Shown here one piece after another: positions 1-8,962 of a stretch of DNA of 64,000 bases. This stretch comes from CAYMMX01 sp964391675 (GTDB taxonomy: Bacteria; Cyanobacteriota; Vampirovibrionia; Gastranaerophilales; Gastranaerophilaceae), in assembly GCA_964391675.1 (NCBI GenBank), contig CAYMMX010000002.1:186001-250000 (forward strand), read 5' to 3'. The stretch's first letter is position 1, and every line of letters begins with the position of its first letter. The notes below the pieces were generated by a model. The model was not told where the DNA came from and did no database searches. It saw only the letters and a program-made list of their open reading frames with translations. The translations under genes were made by a program, and so were the position numbers.

Positions 1-23
1 AATATAATTATAAGGAAATAAAA

Positions 24-506
24 ATGCAGCATACAATTTCGGTATTAGTAAAAAATGAAGCAGGAGCACTATCAAGAATTATAGGGCTTTTTTCTGCACG
101 AGGTTATAATATAGAAAGTTTAACAGTAGCAAATACCCTTGATTCAAATTATTCAAGAGCAACAATAGTTGTAACTAATTGCGATGATGCTGTAATAGAA
201 CAAATTTTAAAACAATTGCATAAGCTTATTCCTGTTATTAAAGTTGCCGATTTAGCTCCTGATAACTCTACTACTAAAGAACTTATTTTTATAAAGGTTG
301 ATGCTAAAAATGAGATGGAAAAATTACTTAAAATTGCACAGGATTTTGGAGTTAAAGTTATTGATGTTTCTCCAAAAACATATACTTTACAGGCAGTTTG
401 TAATGATAAAGAATTGAAATCTTTAGTTGAATTATTAAAGCCAATCGGAATAAAAGATATTGTAAGATCAGGTGCTGTTTCTATAATATCAGGTAATGTT
501 GTTTAA
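24..506 (+). CDS. ilvH: Acetolactate synthase small (regulatory) subunit
   Basis: Regulatory subunit of acetolactate synthase, the first common enzyme of branched-chain amino acid synthesis; in the family it binds the catalytic subunit and gives valine feedback control. The 160-residue length is the usual one. Residues 1-75 form an ACT domain with the family-typical start (QHTISVLVKNEAGALSRI, then GLFSARGYNIESL); the C-terminal half is the small-subunit C domain. AAGGAAAT lies just before the ATG. The large subunit gene is expected just upstream, outside the window. Family assignment is secure; the valine response is family knowledge, not visible here. Confidence 0.95.
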   Translation: MQHTISVLVKNEAGALSRIIGLFSARGYNIESLTVANTLDSNYSRATIVVTNCDDAVIEQILKQLHKLIPVIKVADLAPDNSTTKELIFIKVDAKNEMEKLLKIAQDFGVKVIDVSPKTYTLQAVCNDKELKSLVELLKPIGIKDIVRSGAVSIISGNVV

Positions 507-596
507 TTGTATAGATATGTAAAAAAAAAGTTTATTTTTTATAAAACGTATAAATAATATTTATTTAGAGGGTTTACATGCATTGAAGGTGTGTGT

Positions 597-3398
597 ATGC
601 AAGTTAACAGTTTAAACAACTATAAAATAAAATTTAGAAGCCAGAATATAAAAGAAGATTCAGGTAATAATAGTCCGGTTATAAAAACTGCTGAATATAA
701 TACAGTTTCTACAGAAGCATCCAGGGCATATGTTTCTCCTCAAATTAATACAAATTATAAAAAACTTGAAACATTTGTTGTACCTTATATTGGAAAAGGA
801 CAACTTTATGAGTTATCAAATGGACATAAGGTTATTTTAATACCTAAAGCAGGGCCAACTGTTATTAATACTTCAATAAGAGTCGGAAATTTTAATGAAC
901 CGGCAAATCTAAAACAAATGAGTCATTTGTTGGAGCATTTGCTTGATAATAATTGTACTGATTCTAAACATGAATCAGTTAAAAAAACATTAGAGAAAAT
1001 AGGAGCCGGATATAATGCTTCTACAACAGATTTTTCAACTAACTATCATATTAATGCAATAATTTCAGAAAAAAAAGACTTGGAAGATTTGATTTGCGTA
1101 CAGGCAAAAACTATAAAAAATTCTAATTTTACCCAAGAAGAAATGGAAAATGAAAAAACAATAATATCTCAAGAGTTAGAATCCAGAGGATATTTTACAA
1201 GTAATTTTTCAGTATCAAATTTATATGCTATTCAAAACCTATTTAATTTAAAAGATTCAGATGCTGTAATTTCTATACCAACAGAGGCCAGTATTAAAAA
1301 TATAAAAACTGAAGATTTAATTAATTATTACAATAACTTTTATCAGCCCAAAAACATGGTAACGACTATTGTTGGGCATGTGGATGATAATACAATAAAA
1401 GAAGTTGAAAAATATTTTGGTGATAAAGCTTTTGATATTAAGAAAGTTGATATTAATTACCCCGAAATTTCAACAGATAATCTAATAAAAAAAACTGTAA
1501 GAAAAGATTTAATAAGCCAGGATAAGAAAACTAAAATGGCTCATATAGACTTGTCTTTTATTGGTCCTAACAATAATGATTATGAAAATGATATAAAATT
1601 AATGGCTTTAAAACAAGTAATTAGAAACAGGATTGCTAAAGATGTTAAAGAGGATAAGATTGATTCTTTTATTCTGGCTATTTCGCAGGATATTGCCAGT
1701 GTAGAAGGTTTTCCTACAATGATAACGTTTATGGCATCAACAGAGAATTATAATTGTGAAAAAAATTTGAAATATCTTTATTCAAGTATTCATGACATAG
1801 TGAATAATCAAATAACTGAAGAAGAAATTACAAAAATGAAAAAGGATTTAAATTCATTTCTTTCAAGAATTGATGAATCAGCATTTTCAATAGCAGATTC
1901 TTATTCAGAGAGAGCAATTTTACATTATAAATTAGACGATAGCAAGATTTTAGAAGATATAAATAAAATCACGGCTGAAGATATTCAAAGCACTGCCAAA
2001 AAATACTTGGATTTAAATAAAGCTTCAATAGTTGTGATTCATCCTTATCAAACGCCTTTTGATAAGGTTAAAAAAATAAATGAAGTTTCTTTTAAGGGAA
2101 ATACGGAAGTAATTAATTCAAAAGATATACACGAGTATATTTTGCCAAATAATTTAAGAGTTGTCTTAGATTCTCGTCCCGGAATTACAAAAACTATAGT
2201 TAAATTTAACTTACATGCAAAGAAAAATATATATGTTAATCCCGAAGCAGCATTAGCATTAAGCGGTTTTTTAAGTGCAAAAGATTTAGATGATAACCTA
2301 AACAGTAATGAAGTAGATTTTGAATTTAACGGAAATTCTCAAAGGATTTATTCTTATGTATCAGGAAAAGCTGATGATACAATGGATATTATTAATTTTG
2401 CTGTAAACGGCTTGTTAAAACCGGACCTATCAGAAAAAGTTTTTGAAAAATATAAGTCAAGAATGATAGATTCAAGGGATGCAGACAAAAAAAATTATAT
2501 AAACGATATAATTATTGATGAAATATATGGTAATAATAGTATTTATAAATACGGCGAGGGTGATTTAAAGGGGTTAGAATTTAAAGATATAATCGAATTA
2601 CATGACAATATACTGAAAAATGCTCAAGGTAGTATTTGCATTACAATGCCTCAAGAAAAATTGCAAAGCACTAAGAATGAAATATTTAAAACCCTTATGA
2701 AATTTCCTCAATTAAAGCCCTATGATTATAAGGCAATTTTTGATAAAGAAACAAGTATGCCTCTAAAGGAGACAAAAGTTTTAATAAAGGGGGATAATGA
2801 TTCACAGGTTGAAATAATGCAAAATTTTAAGATTATTGAAAGTGGAAATATTAAGGATAGAGCAGGTTTAATAATTTTAGATCAAATTCTTGGAACAGGA
2901 GATAAATCTTTACTGTTTAAAACACTAAGAGAACAGGATAAAATAGCATATTCTGCAAATTCAGCTTATTTTATTAATCCCAATACGGGAAAAAATTCTA
3001 GACTTTGTCTTAGAACAATGGTTAAAGCAAATACCGAAAACTTACATAAAGTTTTGGAAGAATTTAAAAATTGTCTAGATGTATTAATCAATAAACCTAT
3101 GTCTCAAGAAGAATTAGATAAATTCAAAGTTATTATTAAAAATGAAATCATTTATAGATTGGAATCTTCAGAACAAAAGAATAATCTTTTAAATCTCGGA
3201 TATAACTCTTTTTACGGGATAGATTATTTAGATGAATTGCTAAAGTCAATTGACGAAATAACTCCTCAATATATACAACAACTTTCAAAACATTATCTTA
3301 CACAACCTTATTTGCTTTCTATAAAAGGAAATAAGGAAGTTATAGAAGAAAATAAAGAATACTTATCAAATATAGGTGAAGTTATCAATTGTGATTAA
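597..3398 (+). CDS. M16 family zinc metallopeptidase (two-domain)
   Basis: Peptidase of the pitrilysin/processing-peptidase family. With the start chosen here the inverted zinc motif HLLEH is at residues 110-114, and the downstream glutamates expected in this family are E186 and E193, spaced as in pitrilysin. A second M16-like half follows from about residue 500, giving the two-lobed chamber in one 933-residue chain. An in-frame GTG at 591 is possible, but GAAGG (585-589) is 7 bases from ATG 597 and only one base from the GTG, so ATG 597 is preferred. No clear signal peptide is seen. The first 20 residues contain a short NNYKIKFRSQN motif noted separately. Substrate unknown. Confidence 0.9.
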   Translation: MQVNSLNNYKIKFRSQNIKEDSGNNSPVIKTAEYNTVSTEASRAYVSPQINTNYKKLETFVVPYIGKGQLYELSNGHKVILIPKAGPTVINTSIRVGNFNEPANLKQMSHLLEHLLDNNCTDSKHESVKKTLEKIGAGYNASTTDFSTNYHINAIISEKKDLEDLICVQAKTIKNSNFTQEEMENEKTIISQELESRGYFTSNFSVSNLYAIQNLFNLKDSDAVISIPTEASIKNIKTEDLINYYNNFYQPKNMVTTIVGHVDDNTIKEVEKYFGDKAFDIKKVDINYPEISTDNLIKKTVRKDLISQDKKTKMAHIDLSFIGPNNNDYENDIKLMALKQVIRNRIAKDVKEDKIDSFILAISQDIASVEGFPTMITFMASTENYNCEKNLKYLYSSIHDIVNNQITEEEITKMKKDLNSFLSRIDESAFSIADSYSERAILHYKLDDSKILEDINKITAEDIQSTAKKYLDLNKASIVVIHPYQTPFDKVKKINEVSFKGNTEVINSKDIHEYILPNNLRVVLDSRPGITKTIVKFNLHAKKNIYVNPEAALALSGFLSAKDLDDNLNSNEVDFEFNGNSQRIYSYVSGKADDTMDIINFAVNGLLKPDLSEKVFEKYKSRMIDSRDADKKNYINDIIIDEIYGNNSIYKYGEGDLKGLEFKDIIELHDNILKNAQGSICITMPQEKLQSTKNEIFKTLMKFPQLKPYDYKAIFDKETSMPLKETKVLIKGDNDSQVEIMQNFKIIESGNIKDRAGLIILDQILGTGDKSLLFKTLREQDKIAYSANSAYFINPNTGKNSRLCLRTMVKANTENLHKVLEEFKNCLDVLINKPMSQEELDKFKVIIKNEIIYRLESSEQKNNLLNLGYNSFYGIDYLDELLKSIDEITPQYIQQLSKHYLTQPYLLSIKGNKEVIEENKEYLSNIGEVINCD

Positions 3399-3553
3399 TT
3401 TCTTAATTTAGAAAAATTACCATAAAGTATTACCTAATAGAATAGTTTTAGGAATTAAGTACAATGTATTTTCTTGGTAAATATTGTAATTTTATATTGG
3501 AATTAAATAGTCGGATTTTTATTTATAAGGTTGCAAACCAAAGGAGGTGCATT

Positions 3554-4021
3554 ATGAGAAACGATTTAATGCTAAGAGAGCCTGAATTGAGCTTTGACAG
3601 TATTCATCAGGAGCTCAACAATTTTTTAAGAGATACCTTTATGGAAAGTATGTTTTCACATCCTCTTAATTTGAGAAAGATGTCAACATGGCGTCCCGCG
3701 ATTGAACTTAAACAAAATGAAAAAGAATATAAGGTTAAAGTTCAACTTCCGGGAGTAAATAAAGAAGATATCCATATTGATTTGAACAATGATTACATGA
3801 CAGTAACAGCAGAAATTAAAGATGAAAAAAAGGAAAAAGACGAAGCTTCAAAAATTCATACAAGTGAATTTAGATATGGAAAATATATTCGTACAATATC
3901 TTTTGAGAATCCTATAAAAACTGACTCAAGTACTGCACAATATAATAACGGTGTCTTAAGTATTACATTGCCAAAACAAAAAATAGAAAAGTCTAAATCC
4001 AAACGTTTAGCAATAAGTTAA
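3554..4021 (+). CDS. Small heat shock protein, Hsp20/alpha-crystallin family
   Basis: ATP-independent holdase that binds unfolding proteins. A full alpha-crystallin domain spans about residues 40-145, with the conserved VQLPGVNKEDIHID strand region and GVLSITLPK near the C terminus. The frame is open 90 bases further upstream, but a strong AAAGGAGGT (3540-3548) sits just before ATG 3554, giving a 155-residue protein of normal length. A small GGTT-GCA-AACC hairpin lies immediately before the ribosome site; it may or may not tune translation. A hairpin terminator follows. Cytoplasmic; heat control is expected for the family, but no known heat element is seen. Confidence 0.93.
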   Translation: MRNDLMLREPELSFDSIHQELNNFLRDTFMESMFSHPLNLRKMSTWRPAIELKQNEKEYKVKVQLPGVNKEDIHIDLNNDYMTVTAEIKDEKKEKDEASKIHTSEFRYGKYIRTISFENPIKTDSSTAQYNNGVLSITLPKQKIEKSKSKRLAIS

Positions 4022-4042
4022 AACAATGTTGTTATTTAACCG

Positions 4043-4070
4043 GGCGATTTTGTATAGCAGAATCGCCTTT
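4043..4070 (+). terminator. Intrinsic terminator after hsp20
   Basis: GGCGATT (4043-4049) pairs with AATCGCC (4061-4067) and is followed by a short T run. It separates hsp20 from enolase. Confidence 0.8.
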
Positions 4071-4172
4071 TGTTGCGTTTAATTTTGCTTTAAACACTTG
4101 AATAATAAAATGCTTCGTGGGATAATAGTTGCGTTGAATAAACATATTTTATAATAAGAAAAGGAGAATATT

Positions 4173-5486
4173 ATGCCAACATTTATTGAAGACATTACGG
4201 CAAGACAAATTTTAGATTCACGTGGTAATCCGACTGTAGAGGTTGATGTTAAATTATCATGTGGTGTTGTAGGTAGAGCAGCAGTTCCATCAGGAGCATC
4301 TACAGGTATTTTTGAAGCTTTGGAACTTAGAGATGGTGATAAATCAATGTATCTTGGAAAAGGAGTTTTGCAAGCTGTTGATAACGTTAATAGCAAAATT
4401 GCACCTGAATTAATAGGTGAAGATGCTTCTAATCAAAACGAAATTGACAGAATTATGTTGCAATTAGATGGTACTGATAATAAATCAAACTTAGGAGCAA
4501 ATGCTATTTTAGGAGTTTCTCTTGCAGTTGCAAAAGCAGCTTCTTTAGCATACGAAATGCCATTATATAGATATTTAGGTGGAATCACAGCTAATACGCT
4601 TCCTGTTCCTATGATGAATGTTCTTAATGGTGGTGCACATGCAGATAATAATGTTGATTTACAGGAATTTATGATAGCCCCTGTAGGTGCTTCTTCTTTT
4701 CAAGAAGCTATAAGAATGGGTGCTGAAACTTTCCACGCTTTAAAAAAAGTGTTGGGTAATAAAGGTTATGCAACGTCCGTTGGTGATGAAGGCGGATTTG
4801 CACCAAATTTATCTTCAAATGAAGAGGCGTTAGAGTGTATTTTGACAGCTATAGAAAATGCCGGATATAATACAGATCAAATTAAAATTTGTTTAGATCC
4901 TGCTTCATCTGAATTTTACGAAAATGGTAAATATAATCTCTCTGGAGAAGGAAAAATTCTTTCCAGAGAAGAAATGGTTGACTTTTATGCAGATTGGGTA
5001 GAAAGATATCCTATAATTTCAATAGAAGATGGTATGGCTGAAGAAGACTGGGAAGGTTGGAAATTATTGACAGAAAAAATCGGAAATAAGTGTCAATTAG
5101 TTGGCGATGACCTTTTTGTTACAAATACAAAGAAACTTTCTGAAGGAATAGAAAAAGATATTGCTAATTCAATTTTAATCAAAGTTAATCAAATTGGTTC
5201 TTTAACTGAAACATTAGAAACAATTAAAATGGCCCATGAAGCAGGTTATACGGCGATAACTTCTCATAGATCAGGTGAAACTGAAGATACATTTATTGCA
5301 GATTTGGCCGTTGCTACAAATTGTGGTCAAATTAAAACAGGTTCTGCTTCAAGATCTGACAGAATTGCAAAATATAATCAATTGATTAGAATTGAACAAG
5401 AGCTTGGTTCTGCTGCTAAATATCTTGGTATTAAAGCATTTAACGGACAAAAAAGCGAGAAAAAATCTTGCTGCTGTTGTGGTTAA
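4173..5486 (+). CDS. eno: Enolase (phosphopyruvate hydratase)
   Basis: Converts 2-phosphoglycerate to phosphoenolpyruvate in glycolysis. All family blocks are present: ARQILDSRGNPTVEVDV at the start, SGASTG loop, GGFAPN, the metal-binding run SIEDGMAEEDW, GDDLFVTN, and the signature SHRSGETEDTFIADLAV. Length 437 is close to the usual 420-435. AAGGAG at 4161-4166 supports ATG 4173. The odd part is the C terminus, which ends KKSCCCCG: four consecutive cysteines after the normal end of the barrel (see finding). Flanked by terminators on both sides, so probably transcribed alone. Confidence 0.98.
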   Translation: MPTFIEDITARQILDSRGNPTVEVDVKLSCGVVGRAAVPSGASTGIFEALELRDGDKSMYLGKGVLQAVDNVNSKIAPELIGEDASNQNEIDRIMLQLDGTDNKSNLGANAILGVSLAVAKAASLAYEMPLYRYLGGITANTLPVPMMNVLNGGAHADNNVDLQEFMIAPVGASSFQEAIRMGAETFHALKKVLGNKGYATSVGDEGGFAPNLSSNEEALECILTAIENAGYNTDQIKICLDPASSEFYENGKYNLSGEGKILSREEMVDFYADWVERYPIISIEDGMAEEDWEGWKLLTEKIGNKCQLVGDDLFVTNTKKLSEGIEKDIANSILIKVNQIGSLTETLETIKMAHEAGYTAITSHRSGETEDTFIADLAVATNCGQIKTGSASRSDRIAKYNQLIRIEQELGSAAKYLGIKAFNGQKSEKKSCCCCG

Positions 5487-5514
5487 TTTCTGATTCGATT
5501 CAGATAAATAATAG

Positions 5515-5545
5515 CGCCGCTAAATTATTATTATAATTAGCGGCG
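5515..5545. terminator. Two-way terminator between eno and a reverse-strand gene
   Basis: CGCCGCTAA (5515-5523) pairs with TTAGCGGCG (5537-5545), with T-rich or A-rich flanks on both sides. It serves convergent genes. Confidence 0.8.
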
Positions 5546-5567
5546 TTATTATATTTATTTTAATTAA

Positions 5568-6224
5568 TTAAATACCTGTTTGAATAAATAAACTTATTAG
5601 TTCGTTCATAGCTGAATATTGTCTTTGATAGTTTTGTGCTTGTTTTTCCAACGTGACAATTTGTTTTTTATATTCTTGAATATTAGAATGACATTCTGTT
5701 ACGGAATGGTTTAAGCCTTCTTGAACTTGTTGAGCTTCTTGTAGAACGCTTTTCATTGATATACCAAGGGCTTCCATAGTTTGTTTAATTATTTGTGCTC
5801 CCGTATGTCTTGTTACTCCGCTTGGAAGCTGAGTTATAAGTTTTTTTAGTACCGCAATATTATTTGGTATTTCAAAAGTATCCAAATCTTGCATAAATGT
5901 ATCTTGAGGGATTGTTTGTTGATACGACATAAAAGGTTGGCTAACCTTTTGCATAGTTTGTTCTTCTGTTATAAATGAATCATTTTCTATACCTATTGAT
6001 TCAGAAAAATCCTCATTTGAAAACTCATCTGAAAACTCTTCTGTTTGAAAATTTTCCTGATTTTGTGTAAATTCGCTTTCAAAATTGTCTGTAGTATCAA
6101 CAAATGAATCCAAATCATTTTCGCTTAAAACGTTTGATGATGGATTAATTTCTATTTCAGATTGTTTTTTTAGAGCTTCAACAATCTTTTTGCCGACACC
6201 ATCTGATAATTTTTTATTGGCCAT
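5568..6224 (-). CDS. Uncharacterised acidic protein with C-terminal coiled coil
   Basis: Not recognised. The 218-residue product has a short basic start (MANKKLSDGVGKKIVEALKK), an acidic low-complexity stretch at residues 30-105 rich in D, E, F, S and N, and a folded-looking C-terminal part (about 115-218) that includes LPSGVTRHTGAQIIKQTMEALG and then a heptad-like helix rich in Q, E and K. No signal peptide or membrane segment. AGGTAGG precedes the ATG. It converges on eno and shares its terminator. The layout (acidic linker plus coiled coil) suggests a scaffold or adaptor, which is only inference. Confidence 0.8.
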   Translation of the reverse strand: MANKKLSDGVGKKIVEALKKQSEIEINPSSNVLSENDLDSFVDTTDNFESEFTQNQENFQTEEFSDEFSNEDFSESIGIENDSFITEEQTMQKVSQPFMSYQQTIPQDTFMQDLDTFEIPNNIAVLKKLITQLPSGVTRHTGAQIIKQTMEALGISMKSVLQEAQQVQEGLNHSVTECHSNIQEYKKQIVTLEKQAQNYQRQYSAMNELISLFIQTGI

Positions 6225-6365
6225 TTTTTACCTACCTATATTTCTTATTTATGTAAGTTTATTATAATTAAAAAATTTTTATTTTACAAAAGAAAGTTAA
6301 TTTATGTGAATTTTCTTATCAGAAATCATGATTAATATGAAATATAAGGAAATTTATAGGTGATA

Positions 6366-7607
6366 TTATTTTCTAATATCAGCAGCAAGTTTATGTGCTT
6401 GGAGTCCTTCTTTTTCTGCTAATTTTGAGGCATAAGTTGAAATTTTACAATTGCCCTTTTTAGATATAATTTGGTATGTTTGTATTTTAATAAAATCGAA
6501 AACGCTTAAACCGCCAGAATATTTTGAAACTTCATTAGTTGGCAAAACGTGATTAGTTCCGGAACAATAATCACCATAAACTTCTGCAGAATAATTCCCA
6601 ATAAATAGTGAACCATAATTTTTAAATTTGTCTATGTATCTTTTTGTATTTTTTAAGCAAACTTCTAAATGTTCAGGTGCTTTTTTGTTAGAAAGTTCGA
6701 TCGCATCTTCAATTGAACTTACAATTATCGCATAAGATTTTTGGAATGATTTTGAAGCAATTTCTTTTGTAGAAAGTTTTTCAAGTTGTTTTTGTGCAGA
6801 TTCTTTAACTTTTTGGGCAAAATCTTCACTTGTTGTTACTAAAAAGGCTCTTGCATCTAAGTCGTGTTCGCATTGAGCCAGCATATCTGCAGAAACAAAT
6901 TCAGCAACAGCAGTTTCATCTGCAATAATCATAACTTCAGAGGGCCCTGCAAGAAAATCTATTCCAACTTCTCCATAAACATATTTTTTAGCTGCTGTAA
7001 CATATTTATTTCCGGGACCCACTATTTTGTTTACTTTTGGTATGCTTTGAGTTCCGTAAGCCATAGCTGCAATTGCTTGTGCACCGCCAATTTGATAAAT
7101 TTTATCAGCTCCTGCTAAATCACATGCGACTATTGTTTCGGGTTTTATTTTAGGAGAGCAGGCTATGATTTCTTTTACTTTAGCAACTTTTGCCGGAGTA
7201 ATTGTCATAATGGCTGAACTCAACAAAGGATAATTACCTCCGGGAATATAACAGCCAACGGAATCAAGGGGAATAATTTTGTGTCCCAACTCATTTCCGT
7301 CAATTCTTGTTTTTAATTTTTTTATGCTTTTTAATTGCTTTTTTGCAAAAGTCTCAACATTTTTAATTGATTTTTTAATAGCAATAATTGTTTCTTTATC
7401 TACTTTTAAGTAAGCGTTTTTAATTTCTTCCTGAGAAATTAAAAACGCTTCTATATCAATTCCGTCAAATTGTTTAGTATATTTTTTTACAGCTTCATCT
7501 TTGTTGTTTTTAACATCTTTAACGATTTCTTCTATAGAGGAAATCGTTTCAAATTCAATTTTTTCAAAGAATTCATTTGATAAATTTTCATAATTAATTA
7601 TGCGCAT
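6366..7607 (-). CDS. hisD: Histidinol dehydrogenase
   Basis: Catalyses the last two steps of histidine synthesis, histidinol to histidine, with NAD and zinc. Seen: the signature IVGPGNKYVTAAKKYVYG, the following GPSEV, and the catalytic KKAPEHLEV motif with the adjacent Glu-His pair. Length 413 is slightly shorter than the usual 425-435. Its ATG directly follows the stop codon of the fused hisA-hisI-hisE gene, with no intergenic base, so translation is probably coupled and both are read from the promoter near 8875-8902. Confidence 0.97.
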   Translation of the reverse strand: MRIINYENLSNEFFEKIEFETISSIEEIVKDVKNNKDEAVKKYTKQFDGIDIEAFLISQEEIKNAYLKVDKETIIAIKKSIKNVETFAKKQLKSIKKLKTRIDGNELGHKIIPLDSVGCYIPGGNYPLLSSAIMTITPAKVAKVKEIIACSPKIKPETIVACDLAGADKIYQIGGAQAIAAMAYGTQSIPKVNKIVGPGNKYVTAAKKYVYGEVGIDFLAGPSEVMIIADETAVAEFVSADMLAQCEHDLDARAFLVTTSEDFAQKVKESAQKQLEKLSTKEIASKSFQKSYAIIVSSIEDAIELSNKKAPEHLEVCLKNTKRYIDKFKNYGSLFIGNYSAEVYGDYCSGTNHVLPTNEVSKYSGGLSVFDFIKIQTYQIISKKGNCKISTYASKLAEKEGLQAHKLAADIRK

Positions 7608-8837
7608 TTATTTTGTCCTTGATGCTAAATTACTTTTTATTTCATCAATTGTTACATTATTTTGGACCATAAAAGTCAGAATGAAGTATGCTAAATCCGC
7701 TACTTCCCATTCTAGTCCATCACCTTGTTCGAAGTTTACTACTTCAAAGGCTTCTTCCATTATTTTTCGCTTTAGGAAGAAATTGTCTTTAAATAATTTT
7801 GTTGTGAATGACTTTTCAGGAAGTTCCTTTTTTCTGGACTGAAGAAGCTCATATAAGTCCTTAATTTGGAAGTCTTTACTTCCAAAGCAACTGAATTGTT
7901 CTAAATGACAAGCGTTACCTTTTTGTTTTACCATAAAAAGTAATGTGTCCTGGTCACAATCAAAGCGAATAGTTTTAATTTCCTGAGTATTTCCTGACGT
8001 TAGTCCTTTTGTCCAAAGCTCATTTCTGGAACGGCTAAAATATGTCCCAAGTTTACTGTCAAAGGTTTTTTTTAATGATTCAGAAGTTGAATAGGCAAGC
8101 ATTAGAACTTGTTTTGAATCAATATCTTGTACAATAGTCGGGATTAAACCGTTTTGTTTCTCAAAATCCATACAGGCACAAAAAGCATCCTCTAATTTTA
8201 CTGCATCTGTATAAATACACATTCCAAGTTGTGTTGAGATATTCATCTGATTTAATTTTGCAATTTCTTCTACGGTTGAAATCCCACCTGCCGCAATAAA
8301 TTCTTTTTTTGTTGTTTTTCTAACTTCTTTTATTGATTCTAAGTCACAACCTTGCATCATTCCTTCTTTTTCCACAACAGTATATAAGTACCCTGAGCAT
8401 AAATCATCAAATCTTTTAATATAATCGACAGGAGAACTTTCAATTTCTTTTGTCCATCCCTCTGTTGTAATTTTGCCGTTTCTTGCATCTATTGCTACTA
8501 TTACTTTGTCTTTGGGTAAGTTACTTAAAAATTCTTCATCGGCAGCTGTGCCTATTATAATTTTTTTTGCTCCGTTTGCTATTAGTTGTTTGGCTTTTTC
8601 GGTTGTTCTAATTCCTCCGCCTACTCTGCATGGGGCAATTTTACACAATCTTTTAATCAGTTCTTCATTATCTTTACCTGTATTCATTGCACTATCCAAA
8701 TCAATTACAGCAATTTCACCAAACATTGAATAGTATTGTGCAAGCTCAATTACATCTTCTCTTTCTAAAACTTTTTCTTTTCCTTGTTTTAGCTGAACAG
8801 CTTTCCCGTCCATTAAATCGATACTGGGGATAATCAT
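7608..8837 (-). CDS. hisAIE: Fused histidine biosynthesis protein HisA-HisI-HisE
   Basis: One 409-residue chain carries three histidine-pathway enzymes. Residues 1-235 are HisA, the ProFAR isomerase barrel (IIPSIDLMDGKAVQL, VGGGIRTTEKA, AIDARNGKITTEGW, AAGGISTVEEI). Residues 240-325 are HisI, phosphoribosyl-AMP cyclohydrolase (LWTKGLTSGN, DCDQDTLLF, ACHLEQFSCFG). Residues 330-409 are HisE, phosphoribosyl-ATP pyrophosphatase (KIMEEAFEVV, WEVADLAYF). HisI-HisE fusions are common; joining HisA in front is not. In HisA, the usual general-acid aspartate of the EKDG-type loop is glutamate (VEKEG, E158). AAAGG precedes the ATG; hisD follows without a gap. Confidence 0.93.
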   Translation of the reverse strand: MIIPSIDLMDGKAVQLKQGKEKVLEREDVIELAQYYSMFGEIAVIDLDSAMNTGKDNEELIKRLCKIAPCRVGGGIRTTEKAKQLIANGAKKIIIGTAADEEFLSNLPKDKVIVAIDARNGKITTEGWTKEIESSPVDYIKRFDDLCSGYLYTVVEKEGMMQGCDLESIKEVRKTTKKEFIAAGGISTVEEIAKLNQMNISTQLGMCIYTDAVKLEDAFCACMDFEKQNGLIPTIVQDIDSKQVLMLAYSTSESLKKTFDSKLGTYFSRSRNELWTKGLTSGNTQEIKTIRFDCDQDTLLFMVKQKGNACHLEQFSCFGSKDFQIKDLYELLQSRKKELPEKSFTTKLFKDNFFLKRKIMEEAFEVVNFEQGDGLEWEVADLAYFILTFMVQNNVTIDEIKSNLASRTK

Positions 8838-8874
8838 CTTTGCATACCTTTAATTTTATTGTTTACTTACATTT

Positions 8875-8902
8875 ATTATATCTTAAAAATAAACACTGTT
8901 AC
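8875..8902 (-). promoter_or_regulatory. Promoter of the his operon
   Basis: On the reverse strand TATAAT (8880-8875) is preceded by GTAACA (8902-8897, 4 of 6 consensus) with a 16-base spacer. The leader is about 30 bases with an AAAGG site. Confidence 0.6.
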
Positions 8903-8923
8903 TATATAAATATTTTTTGCCTT

Positions 8924-8931
8924 GTTATAAA
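8924..8931 (+). promoter_or_regulatory. Extended -10 promoter for the TPR gene
   Basis: TGT-TATAAA is an extended -10 element; the inferred start near 8938 leaves a 25-base leader with AGGCAGG before ATG 8963. Confidence 0.5.
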
Positions 8932-8962
8932 ATGTTGTTAAGAAGATTAGAGGCAGGTTCAT

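Noticed and set aside
3464..3553. 30-codon N-terminal extension of hsp20
   Set aside because: A near-perfect ribosome site directs initiation at 3554; the extension has no Hsp20 similarity.
3500..3553. RNA thermometer in the hsp20 leader
   Set aside because: Only a four-pair hairpin is seen and it does not cover the ribosome site; no fourU or ROSE pairing is evident.
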